Source of the DNA: a virus
Strand: one strand, 5' to 3'
Length of the DNA stretch: 29,321 nucleotides
IMG/VR virus record: IMGVR_UViG_3300034105_001782
Coordinates: 1 to 29,321 of that record
Positions 14,632 to 22,325 of the stretch are shown here, piece after piece. The position numbers and the translations under genes were made by a program. Every line of letters starts with the position of its first letter. The first letter of the stretch is position 1. The notes under the pieces are model-generated. The model was not told the DNA's origin and searched no databases. It was given only the letters and a program-made list of their open reading frames with translations.

Positions 14632-15668
14632 TGAAAAAATATGCTTTAGATTTATTACCTGGTAAATTAACATCATCTCAATATTCGCATAAATTTGGTT
14701 GGGCTATGCTTAGGAAATGCCAACTTGAAGATGCTTTGAATATTAAGATTGATGTTCTTCATGGAGAGTCTTGGGATGATTATGATACTATATTTCTATA
14801 TCATTCCATGGAACAAGATGGAGAAACTCTTAATCTCTTTGGAGGAGCAACTAAAGAAAATGCTGTATTCTTCGAGCGAATATTAACCCATAAGAATAAG
14901 TCTTTAGTATCTATTGATATCCCAATGCCTGATTATGGTAGACTATGTAAGAATCGACTTAAAAATGCCGATGAATATTGGTCTGCCATAGATTGGGACG
15001 AGATGTCTAATGTATGTAAATCTATACCTGAAATGCTACATCCAGAGACTACAACTAAATTGGTATTAGGAGATAGTCATTCATTTTCTGCATATCAACC
15101 TGGATATATGACATTTCGTAAAGATGGTAGAACTCTTGCTGGTGTATTAAGAAAAACTATTACAAAAGAAATAGATGATTTCATGCCAGGAGTAAGAGAA
15201 AATCTTACTCATCTTACATGTTATTATGGCAATATTGATATTAGACATCATATCTGTCGTGAAGAGAATCCAAAGTCATATATTGATGGTTTAATTACTG
15301 AATATGAGAATCAAATAAAGGTATTAAACATTAAGAATATTGAAGTTGTGTTACCATTACCTATAGAAGATGAGACTCGCAAATTGCCTAAAACAGGTTG
15401 GTATAAAGGTACTCCATTCTTTGGTTCTAGATTGGAAAGAGAAGGTATAAGACAATACTTTACTGAAGCATTAATACAAATGTGCAACAGAAATAATTGG
15501 TCAGTTTTTAAATGGCCTGAGCAGTTCTATACATATAGTCCTATTGAGTTTATGCAGACATGCATGGAAAGACCTAAGTCAGTACACTTAGCACCAGTTA
15601 ATCATCGTTATGATTATTGGAATAGGTGTGCTAAGCAACAAGAATCTACTCTTGAAGATTTTTTTTAA
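14631..15668 (+). CDS. SGNH/GDSL-like protein with clamp-binding-type tail
   Basis: A 345-residue protein without an obvious named family. LVLGDSHSFSAY (144-155) looks like SGNH block I, with Ser149 as nucleophile; CYYGNIDIRHH (197-207) like block III with the oxyanion-hole Asn; HLAPVNHRYDYW (319-330) supplies late His and Asp candidates for the dyad. Such enzymes hydrolyse or transfer acyl groups. No signal peptide is present, so it should act in the cytoplasm. The tail QQESTLEDFF ends in the same L(D/E)xFF form as the polymerase and the preceding protein, suggesting action at replicating DNA. As the last gene of the HAD-HhH-SGNH unit it may add or trim a group on a modified base; this is inference. 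Confidence 0.55.
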   Translation: MKKYALDLLPGKLTSSQYSHKFGWAMLRKCQLEDALNIKIDVLHGESWDDYDTIFLYHSMEQDGETLNLFGGATKENAVFFERILTHKNKSLVSIDIPMPDYGRLCKNRLKNADEYWSAIDWDEMSNVCKSIPEMLHPETTTKLVLGDSHSFSAYQPGYMTFRKDGRTLAGVLRKTITKEIDDFMPGVRENLTHLTCYYGNIDIRHHICREENPKSYIDGLITEYENQIKVLNIKNIEVVLPLPIEDETRKLPKTGWYKGTPFFGSRLEREGIRQYFTEALIQMCNRNNWSVFKWPEQFYTYSPIEFMQTCMERPKSVHLAPVNHRYDYWNRCAKQQESTLEDFF

Positions 15669-15674
15669 TAAATA
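15667..15674 (+). promoter_or_regulatory. Late-promoter-like box
   Basis: AATAAATA, one mismatch to the T4 late consensus TATAAATA, 18 bases before the ATG at 15693 and overlapping the previous stop. It marks the switch from modification genes to virion genes. Confidence 0.35.
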
Positions 15675-15692
15675 CAACATTTAGATAATTAT

Positions 15693-17084
15693 ATGAAATC
15701 ATTCAAAATGCATGTAAACGAAACTCAGAATAAAAATAAATTAAATAGTTCAATAAAACATATAAATGATCATTTTAATTCTATTGTAGTTAAATATTAT
15801 AATGATACAAGAAATCCCACAGCAATACCTTCTATTACAGGTAAAATAGAAGGTGGTGTTGAAGGTATCACTAATATAATGAAAACTATATTTGGTGACC
15901 AAACCAAAGTAGAAAGTTTATCTGGACCCATTGCTAGAAGTATTTCAGGTACTTATGATTCTTATGAAGTGAGAATTTCGCCAATTAATTCATTTTATTT
16001 TAGATCTATTATTGGTGAAAAGGGTGCTTTATCTAAAAAAGACTTAACACCAGTAAAATTAAAATTAAATGGTAAAACATTAACTAAAACAAATGTAGAT
16101 AGTCTTATAGAAGAAGGATTAAAGAATAATTCAGATTTGCCTTTAGAAGTATTAGAACTATGCAGAAATTTAATTAATCTTGCTAAAAATAAAGGATTAA
16201 ATATTATTGTAACACCTAATATTAATAAATTACTTAAGACAATATCAAAAACAGATTTAAAAAAGATAGGAACTAATTATGGCGAAATTGTTTTAGCTAT
16301 TTGGTGTTTATATAATAAACCTGATGCAAAAAGCATATTTTTTCCAAAAGAAGAAAATAATCCACTTGCAGATTTCATTGTAAACTTTTCAACTTCATCT
16401 AAAATTCCACCACTTAATGTATCTGCTAAATATGAAGCGGGTGCTAATGCATCACTAAACTCAATAATTCCTCAAGATTGTAAACCTCCTGAATCAGCTA
16501 CTGCCGATGAACTTAAAGCATTTAATGCTATTATGGCAGTTGCATATGATAAAATTATTGATGGATTATTAAATGCTGAAAAGATATTAAACACACCTGA
16601 ATATGTAGCTTTACAAAAAATGATAGATGGAAATGTTACTTTAGATAGTATTTCAAAGTTAGTTGAAAACGCCTTGAAAAATGCCGAAATTAATTCTAAA
16701 GAAATTCCTTCATTAGATCAATATAATAATTTTTTATCGACATTAGAACCATTTTATAAACTAATTCCAGGTAACCAAAAAGGCAAGCCAAATATAAATT
16801 CTATGAAAAGCATTGCTGCATTAGGTACTGGTAAATATCATCATCCAATTTATTATGCATTTTCAGTTTCATTAGCTGATAAATTCAATAATGATGTCAA
16901 ATTTTCAAATGTATTAAATAAGGCAGCAAATGCAATTAAAGCAGAACAAATATATCTTGATATTACTAATGATAATATAAATATTAATATGAAACATTTT
17001 TCAGACTCAAAATTCATGTTTGCGGCTGGAGCTTATGCAATTAAAGCAGATAATGTAAGAATGAAAGTCAAACTAGTAAAGTAA
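15693..17084 (+). CDS. Unrecognised late protein with MKSFK N-terminus
   Basis: A 463-residue protein that I do not recognise. It begins MKSFKMHVNE, similar in its first five residues to the capsid-targeting-like peptides of downstream proteins but lacking the usual FL/FI before the Glu. It is lysine-, asparagine- and isoleucine-rich, with no signal peptide and no clear membrane segment. A segment GKIEGGVEGITNIMKTIFGD (50-69) is followed by mixed alpha/beta sequence. It heads the late block behind an AATAAATA box and ends 34 bases before the first nucleotidyltransferase gene. Packaging in the head is a possibility by analogy with its neighbours. No catalytic motif stands out. Confidence 0.75.
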   Translation: MKSFKMHVNETQNKNKLNSSIKHINDHFNSIVVKYYNDTRNPTAIPSITGKIEGGVEGITNIMKTIFGDQTKVESLSGPIARSISGTYDSYEVRISPINSFYFRSIIGEKGALSKKDLTPVKLKLNGKTLTKTNVDSLIEEGLKNNSDLPLEVLELCRNLINLAKNKGLNIIVTPNINKLLKTISKTDLKKIGTNYGEIVLAIWCLYNKPDAKSIFFPKEENNPLADFIVNFSTSSKIPPLNVSAKYEAGANASLNSIIPQDCKPPESATADELKAFNAIMAVAYDKIIDGLLNAEKILNTPEYVALQKMIDGNVTLDSISKLVENALKNAEINSKEIPSLDQYNNFLSTLEPFYKLIPGNQKGKPNINSMKSIAALGTGKYHHPIYYAFSVSLADKFNNDVKFSNVLNKAANAIKAEQIYLDITNDNININMKHFSDSKFMFAAGAYAIKADNVRMKVKLVK

Positions 17085-17090
17085 TAAATA
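17083..17090 (+). promoter_or_regulatory. Late-promoter-like box
   Basis: AATAAATA overlapping the preceding TAA, 28 bases before the ATG at 17119; one mismatch to TATAAATA. It has the same form as the box at 15667. Confidence 0.35.
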
Positions 17091-17118
17091 ACAATATCTT
17101 TATTTTTAGGAAACATTA

Positions 17119-18084
17119 ATGAAATCGTTTGTAGAATTTATAACTGAAGGCGGAAATGTTTTTAAGGGAAAGACTGCTTCTATCAAATTGGAACACATTG
17201 CTCCTACACTTGAAGCATATTTCAAAGAACTTAAACAAATCTTTCCAAAGAAAGCCGCAATATTTAATCTAAATCATTTCAAACCACTTGGTTCAGTAGG
17301 TAAAAAACCGATGTCGGGGGATATAGATCTTGGTATTGATTCAAAGAGTTTACTTGATCATACTATGTCAGATAAATCTATGTCTGATTGGAATATTGAT
17401 CCTAAAGCAGTCCATATAGAATTTGCTAAGTTAGAAAAGAGAGCAAAGTCTGCTTCTCCTGAAATGCTATTGATGAAAGCATTTCTTAAAGAACTAACAT
17501 TGTATATTAATTCACATGCTCCTTCATTATATTGTGATGAAAAGAAAGTTACAAATGGTAACATCTTTGGGCTGTTTCCACAAATTAATGATAAAGGATA
17601 TGAAGTTGGTATTGGTGTTCAAATTGACTGGATGATTGGTGATCTACAATGGTTGACATTTAGTTATCATTCTGCTGCGTATCCTGCAAATTCTAATGTG
17701 AAAGGTTTGCATAGAACCCAATTGATGCTGTCTGCATTTCAAGTAGCAAACTATTCTTTTAATCATGTAACAGGGGTTAAAGATAAGGAAACTGGCGTTA
17801 TTATTGCTCATAATCCAGAAGATGCTTTAGGCGTATTGAGTAAGAAGTTAGGCGTAAAGATAACAAGAACTGATGCTGAAGATTATTACAAACTACATAA
17901 ATTGCTTAAGACCAAAATGAAACCGAAAGATTATTCTAGTATGGTTGATATTTACTTGAAGATACTTGACTCAACAAGAGCCGACGTGCCTGATGATCTT
18001 CAAGCAGATTGGAAAAAACGTAAAACTAAACTGGCCTTAACTGGAAAGTTCTTGCCTGATAACTCAGCACTGAAAGGATTATAA
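17119..18084 (+). CDS. Nucleotidyltransferase with capsid-targeting-like N-terminus
   Basis: A 321-residue protein. It opens MKSFVEFITE|GG, close to the T4 capsid-targeting peptide MKTYQEFIAE, including an I-x-E|G site expected for the gp21-type prohead protease. Behind it is a pol-beta-like nucleotidyltransferase core: LGSVGKKPMSGDIDLGID (57-74) holds the GS motif and the D68xD70 metal pair, and VQIDWM (167-172) the third acid D170. Such enzymes transfer NMP to RNA ends, proteins or small molecules. If packaged, it would enter the host with the DNA and act at once. The next gene encodes a second protein of the same fold. The SD is AGGAAA. The family within the superfamily is not recognised. 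Confidence 0.75.
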   Translation: MKSFVEFITEGGNVFKGKTASIKLEHIAPTLEAYFKELKQIFPKKAAIFNLNHFKPLGSVGKKPMSGDIDLGIDSKSLLDHTMSDKSMSDWNIDPKAVHIEFAKLEKRAKSASPEMLLMKAFLKELTLYINSHAPSLYCDEKKVTNGNIFGLFPQINDKGYEVGIGVQIDWMIGDLQWLTFSYHSAAYPANSNVKGLHRTQLMLSAFQVANYSFNHVTGVKDKETGVIIAHNPEDALGVLSKKLGVKITRTDAEDYYKLHKLLKTKMKPKDYSSMVDIYLKILDSTRADVPDDLQADWKKRKTKLALTGKFLPDNSALKGL

Positions 18085-18085
18085 G

Positions 18086-18994
18086 ATGTCGGGAAGTACT
18101 GGTGCAGATCGTATTCAAAGTAGAGAACACTTCAAGAAGTTTCTCGTTTCATATGAAAATCTAATAAAAAAGTTTCCAGGATTTGTATCTATTGAACCAT
18201 CTGGTTCTTATAACTCTAATCCAAATAAACAAGACTTTGGCGATATAGATTTAGTAACACATATCAAATCTGATAAAGATAAGACAATTCTTAAAAAGGA
18301 ACTTGCGAAGTACCTTGAGAGTTTACCTGATTCAGTTATCGTTCCATTTAAATCTGAAAGATATAAAGGTAAGAAGTTTCTTAATACTGGTGAGATAGTA
18401 ACAATTAGATATCATGATGCAGAGTTAAATTATTCAGTGCAGATTGATAATATTATTGCACTTGATAAGACAGAGGCTGATTTTAAGAAGAAGTTCCTTG
18501 ATTTTGCTGCTGAGAAACAAGGATTGATATTAGGATTAGTTAAAGTTGCTACTATTGAACAACCGTTAAAAACTTTGTTTACTAAGATGGGTATCAATGT
18601 ACCAACCAAGTTACCTAAGGATGAGGAATACGAATTCAATCTTTCTAGTATTGAATTACAGTTGCGCCATGTTATTTATGAACCAGATTCATTTAAGCAG
18701 AAAAGTCGGTCAGTTGTTTGGAAGAGTAGGAACTTTGATGATATCAAAAAGATTCTAAACAAGTATAACCTTGATCTAGATTTTGATTCCTTATTGAAAC
18801 AAGTTAAGAAGAACATTAAGAATCCAAGAAGTAAGAACAGAATCAAAGGTGTATTCAGTTCAATGATTACAGTAAAGTCTGGTGAGATTGGAACTCCTAA
18901 AGGTGCAGATAAAGTCAATGCACTTCATAAGATTAATGCTGTATTAGGGGAATCGCTATTGTCGTTCAAGGGCTTCTTAAATGAAATCTTTTAA
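18086..18994 (+). CDS. Second nucleotidyltransferase-fold protein
   Basis: A 302-residue pol-beta-like protein: EPSGSYNS (37-44), DFGDIDLV (50-57) with metal ligands D53 and D55, and YSVQIDNII (116-124) with D121. All three acids are present, so catalysis is plausible. It shares the motif order with the preceding protein but little other identity. It has no capsid-targeting N-terminus (MSGSTGADRIQS). Its C-terminus reads LLSFKGFLNEIF, which resembles the SFKxFLxE core of the targeting peptides, so it may be recruited from the other end, or via the preceding protein. AAGGA gives a good SD; the 3' end overlaps the ADP-ribosyltransferase gene by 14 bases. Confidence 0.75.
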   Translation: MSGSTGADRIQSREHFKKFLVSYENLIKKFPGFVSIEPSGSYNSNPNKQDFGDIDLVTHIKSDKDKTILKKELAKYLESLPDSVIVPFKSERYKGKKFLNTGEIVTIRYHDAELNYSVQIDNIIALDKTEADFKKKFLDFAAEKQGLILGLVKVATIEQPLKTLFTKMGINVPTKLPKDEEYEFNLSSIELQLRHVIYEPDSFKQKSRSVVWKSRNFDDIKKILNKYNLDLDFDSLLKQVKKNIKNPRSKNRIKGVFSSMITVKSGEIGTPKGADKVNALHKINAVLGESLLSFKGFLNEIF

Positions 18995-19694
18995 AGATTT
19001 TCTATTAGAAGCTGTTGACAATAAGAAATTAGGTCAAATTATTTCACTAGTTAAAAAGATTAATAAAACATTACCCTCTGATTCTAAATATGCTGTGAAT
19101 TCTTGGTCACAAGGTACTCTATCTTCTGGTGGTAATGCATTAGAAAATTCTAGTACACTAAAACAATTAGAAAAATCATTTTTACCAGTCAAAGAGTTGA
19201 TGAAAACTTTGTTGGGTTCACATATTGAATTATACAGAGGCGAGGTCGAAAGATCAGAAGAAAATATAAAACATAGTAGTGGGAGACAAATATACTCTTG
19301 GACGGCAAGTCCTAAGATTGCATCATTACACGCAAACCGCTCTGCATCATATCCAGACTATACTGATGATGAACTAAAAAAGACATTAAATCAATTTAAG
19401 ACAAAGGGTGTTGCTAAATTAGGTAATTATCAATTCATCAAAACAAAAGATGACCCAAAGTATTTTAATCTTTATTATAAAAGAGATTATCAAACAGGAT
19501 ACTATACTAATGAAATTGAAGATGTTTTGAAGCAACTACAGAAAGACAATAAGACTAGTAATAGTGAACTAAAAAAGAATCAAGGAAAGGTATATAATAA
19601 GTTAATACCCATAGATGATATCGTTTGGATAGTAGATGCATTGAATTTTAAAGAATTGGAATTCATAGTTAAAGGTGGGGACAGATTAAAATGA
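18981..19694 (+). CDS. ADP-ribosyltransferase-like protein with capsid-targeting-like N-terminus
   Basis: A 237-residue protein starting MKSFKDFLLE|A, a capsid-targeting-like peptide with an L-x-E|A protease site. The body fits the R-S-E class of mono-ADP-ribosyltransferases: ELYRGE (83-88) with Arg86, YSWTASPKIASLHA (105-118) for the STS-like strand, and FKELEFIV (223-230) with the ExE pair E225/E227, the arrangement found in arginine-modifying enzymes. T4 packages the ADP-ribosyltransferase Alt and injects it to modify host RNA polymerase, so the same life style is a reasonable inference. The target is unknown. It overlaps both neighbours (14 bases upstream, ATGA downstream). Moderate sequence divergence leaves an inactive ART-like structural protein possible. 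Confidence 0.68.
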   Translation: MKSFKDFLLEAVDNKKLGQIISLVKKINKTLPSDSKYAVNSWSQGTLSSGGNALENSSTLKQLEKSFLPVKELMKTLLGSHIELYRGEVERSEENIKHSSGRQIYSWTASPKIASLHANRSASYPDYTDDELKKTLNQFKTKGVAKLGNYQFIKTKDDPKYFNLYYKRDYQTGYYTNEIEDVLKQLQKDNKTSNSELKKNQGKVYNKLIPIDDIVWIVDALNFKELEFIVKGGDRLK

Positions 19695-20611
19695 GTGAAT
19701 TCGAAGATTTCCTAAAACTTGTTGCTGAAGGTAAAAAGGATTATAAAGAAAATGATCCTGTTGGCAAAAAGTTAGAAGAAGTCAAACTGAATATCAAGTC
19801 TGATTTAGGTTCTTTATTTGGCCATTTATCTGAAGCAAAGATAAATGATCCAATTAATAAAAAGATAGAGACTGTAAAAGAGAATGTTAAATCTGATTTA
19901 GGTTCTTTATTTGCTCAATTGTCTGAGATTGCTACTAAGGTAGAACCTTTAGAAGGTAGATTTGATGAAATCATTATTGAAGTTGCCGAGCAAATAGAAG
20001 AAGTTGCTCAAATAATAGAAGAAGTACCAGTTCCTGAAATTAAACCGGCATCTCAGCAGTATTCTCCGGCAGAAATAGAAAAAATACATACTGGTAAATC
20101 ATTCCAACAACCTGATCCAGATTTAGTTACTCCTCAGATGGATGACATCCGTAAGAAACTAAAGTTCATGGAACAGGCAATTGGTAAAATTGCTGCTTTA
20201 GGTCCTGGATCTGGTGAAGTTAATCTAAGATGGTTAGATGATGTTTATAGACCATCTATTATGGATGGTAGATACCTTAGATATAATGATACTTTAAAGA
20301 AGTTTGAATTTGCTGAAGTAAATCCGCATGATATTGTTTACACCACGACTCTAGTAACTAATAATACATATACCGTTAGTAGTGCTGATTATTATATTGG
20401 TGTAAATTATGCAGGTCCAGTTACAATAACATTACCAACTGAATTACTTAGTTCAGGTAGAATGATTATTATAAAAGACGAGTCTGGTGCAGCAGAAACA
20501 AACCCTATTACTGTCCTAGGCACTGTTGATAACGATGCTGGTGGATTTATAATTCAAATTAACAATGGTGCCATTCAATTAATTTACAGAAGTGGCTGGA
20601 GAATCGTATGA
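19691..20611 (+). CDS. Virion structural protein with coiled-coil repeats
   Basis: A 306-residue protein. The N-terminus MSEFEDFLKLVAE|G may be a diverged targeting peptide. Residues 21-82 carry two near-identical 31-residue units beginning NDP(V/I)xKK and containing SDLGSLF. Then come an acidic EV/EE-rich coil (about 92-115), a linker, LGPGSGEVNLRWLDDV (190-205) and a beta-rich C-terminal domain ending SGWRIV. The GSGEVNLRWLDD...YLRYN region is a form I associate with fibre or whisker-like virion proteins of marine T4-like phages. It probably is a trimeric attachment or head-associated fibre. It overlaps both neighbours by 4 bases. Confidence 0.65.
   Translation: MSEFEDFLKLVAEGKKDYKENDPVGKKLEEVKLNIKSDLGSLFGHLSEAKINDPINKKIETVKENVKSDLGSLFAQLSEIATKVEPLEGRFDEIIIEVAEQIEEVAQIIEEVPVPEIKPASQQYSPAEIEKIHTGKSFQQPDPDLVTPQMDDIRKKLKFMEQAIGKIAALGPGSGEVNLRWLDDVYRPSIMDGRYLRYNDTLKKFEFAEVNPHDIVYTTTLVTNNTYTVSSADYYIGVNYAGPVTITLPTELLSSGRMIIIKDESGAAETNPITVLGTVDNDAGGFIIQINNGAIQLIYRSGWRIV
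19751..19936 (+). repeat. Two tandem 93-bp coding repeats
   Basis: Units 19751-19843 and 19844-19936 encode 31-residue copies starting NDPVGKK and NDPINKK; the stretch for SDLGSLF is nearly identical in DNA (TCTGATTTAGGTTCTTTATT). The pattern implies a recent in-frame duplication. Confidence 0.85.
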
Positions 20612-22263
20612 CATATTTGTTTAAACCTGATGTACCATTTGATGGTGAGATTAAAAACGATACTGGTAATCCAATTCCTGTATCTAAAGACACCTCAGTA
20701 AACAGCACCACCAATCGTATTTTTGTAGATACTGGTTTAACTATTCCAGCTGCATTTGATGGTGAGATTAAAAACGATGCCGGTAATCCAATACCAATCA
20801 CAGGCACAGTTAGTATTGGCGCAGACGGCACAGTTAGTTTATCGGCAACCACATTATCAGCATTGGAAAATATAAGTGTTACTGGCACAGTTGAATTAGG
20901 TGCTAGCACATTAGCAGCATTGGAAAACACTACAGTCGCCATTAGTGGAACACCCACAGTTAACATTGGCACTATACCAGAAGTAGAGATTAAAAACGAT
21001 GCTGGTAACCCACTTGCAGTATCTAAGAATACATCAACCAATTCTGATACAAATCCAATCTTTGTTAAGGGAACTTCTGACTCAAGCTTCTTTGCTCCAA
21101 CGCAATCAGATGCTTTTGGTAGACTGCGTGTAAGTAATCCATATACTTTATTTGATGGTGGTGTGCGCTTTTCGGACAATACATTTAAGTGGGATCAAGT
21201 TGATACTGGTGCAGCTACGTCAACTTTTCAACCAAATGAAAGTTCTATACTGATGGCAACCACTGGTGCAGGTTCAGCAATTCGTCAAAGCAAACAAGTA
21301 TTTTCCTATCAGCCTGGAAAAAGTTTATTGAGTATGTTGACTTTTGTTATGAATACTCCTATTGCTGGAGTTACTCAACGTGCTGGATATTTTGGAGCGC
21401 AGAATGGTGTTTACTTTGAAGTGGCGGGAACCACAAAAAATCTTGTCATTAGAAAATATACTTCTGGTTCAGTAGATGACACTACAGAAAAATTCCCCCA
21501 AAGTTTGTGGAATGGTGATAAATTAGACGGGACTGGATCTAGCGGAATAACATTAGATGTTTCTAAAGCACAGATTTTTTGGTGTGATATTGAATGGTTA
21601 GGTGTAGGTTCAGTTCGTTGCGGATTTGTTATTGATGGCCAGTTTATTGTTTGTCATACTTTCCATCATGCTAATATAGCAAACAAAGTTTATATGACTA
21701 CAGCTACGTTACCTTTACGATATGAAATTATTAGTACTGGACCAGCAGCTTCAATGAGAGCGATCTGTTCTACGGTAATATCAGAGGGTGGTTATATGAA
21801 TCGTAGTGAAACCCGTGCCATAGGAACTGCATTAACAGGTAAAAATCTTAGCACTACTGTATACAGACCTTTAGTATGTTTAAGATTGGCGTCAACTGCT
21901 ATAGACTCTATTGTAGTTCCAACCGCATTTGATGTATTTGGATTACAACTAGCAGCTTTTGCATATGCGGTTATTCTTAATCCTACACTAACTGGTGCTA
22001 GTTGGACTTCTGCTGGTACAGATAGCACAGTAGAATATGACATTTCTGCAACTGCTCTTTCTGGTGGAAAGGTAATAACACAAGGTGTATTTGTAGGATC
22101 TAATAAGGGTGGATCTGCTCAGGTTACTTCCAATGACATAGACTTTAGTCAACAGTTAGGTAGAACAATAGCAGGCGTATCAGACATATGGTGCTTAGCA
22201 GCAATAGCTACTACAACTAATGATGATGCGGTTGGTATAGTGAACTGGCAAGAGCATAACTAA
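20608..22263 (+). CDS. Large virion structural protein (fibre or spike-like)
   Basis: A 551-residue protein with no enzyme motif. The first 135 residues are low-complexity beta-type sequence with three copies of (D/V)xEIKND(T/A)GNP and TVxxSALEN/TLAALEN repeats rich in T, V and G, typical of fibrous spike stalks. From about residue 155 a globular region follows (SDAFGRLRVSNPYTLFD, NESSILMATTGAGSAIRQSK, QVFSYQPGKSLLSMLTF), which I associate with a widespread structural protein of marine myoviruses. The end (SDIWCLAAIATTTNDDAVGIV) is hydrophobic beta sequence. It is probably late-expressed with the preceding gene (ATGA overlap). The exact virion location is not known. Confidence 0.7.
   Translation: MTYLFKPDVPFDGEIKNDTGNPIPVSKDTSVNSTTNRIFVDTGLTIPAAFDGEIKNDAGNPIPITGTVSIGADGTVSLSATTLSALENISVTGTVELGASTLAALENTTVAISGTPTVNIGTIPEVEIKNDAGNPLAVSKNTSTNSDTNPIFVKGTSDSSFFAPTQSDAFGRLRVSNPYTLFDGGVRFSDNTFKWDQVDTGAATSTFQPNESSILMATTGAGSAIRQSKQVFSYQPGKSLLSMLTFVMNTPIAGVTQRAGYFGAQNGVYFEVAGTTKNLVIRKYTSGSVDDTTEKFPQSLWNGDKLDGTGSSGITLDVSKAQIFWCDIEWLGVGSVRCGFVIDGQFIVCHTFHHANIANKVYMTTATLPLRYEIISTGPAASMRAICSTVISEGGYMNRSETRAIGTALTGKNLSTTVYRPLVCLRLASTAIDSIVVPTAFDVFGLQLAAFAYAVILNPTLTGASWTSAGTDSTVEYDISATALSGGKVITQGVFVGSNKGGSAQVTSNDIDFSQQLGRTIAGVSDIWCLAAIATTTNDDAVGIVNWQEHN
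20638..21012 (+). repeat. Degenerate coding repeats of the spike stalk
   Basis: A GAGATTAAAAACGAT core recurs at about 20647, 20764 and 20986, encoding EIKND(T/A)GNP. Shorter GCATTGGAAAA repeats (SALEN/AALEN) lie between. Spacing is irregular, so it is a protein motif family and not a tandem DNA array. Confidence 0.75.
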
Positions 22264-22287
22264 AATTATATTCTAGTATTTAAAAAG

Positions 22288-22295
22288 TATAAATA
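22288..22295 (+). promoter_or_regulatory. T4-type late promoter
   Basis: A perfect TATAAATA in the short intergenic AT stretch, 30 bases before the ATG at 22326. The T4 family recognises this box with the gp55 sigma factor and clamp activation. Confidence 0.7.
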
Positions 22296-22325
22296 ATATA
22301 CAGTTTATTTTATAGATGGAACCAA

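Noticed and set aside
20559-21179. 206-residue minus-strand frame
   Set aside because: It is antisense to the repeat-rich spike gene; the open frame follows from the biased T/V/G codons, with no motif and no SD.
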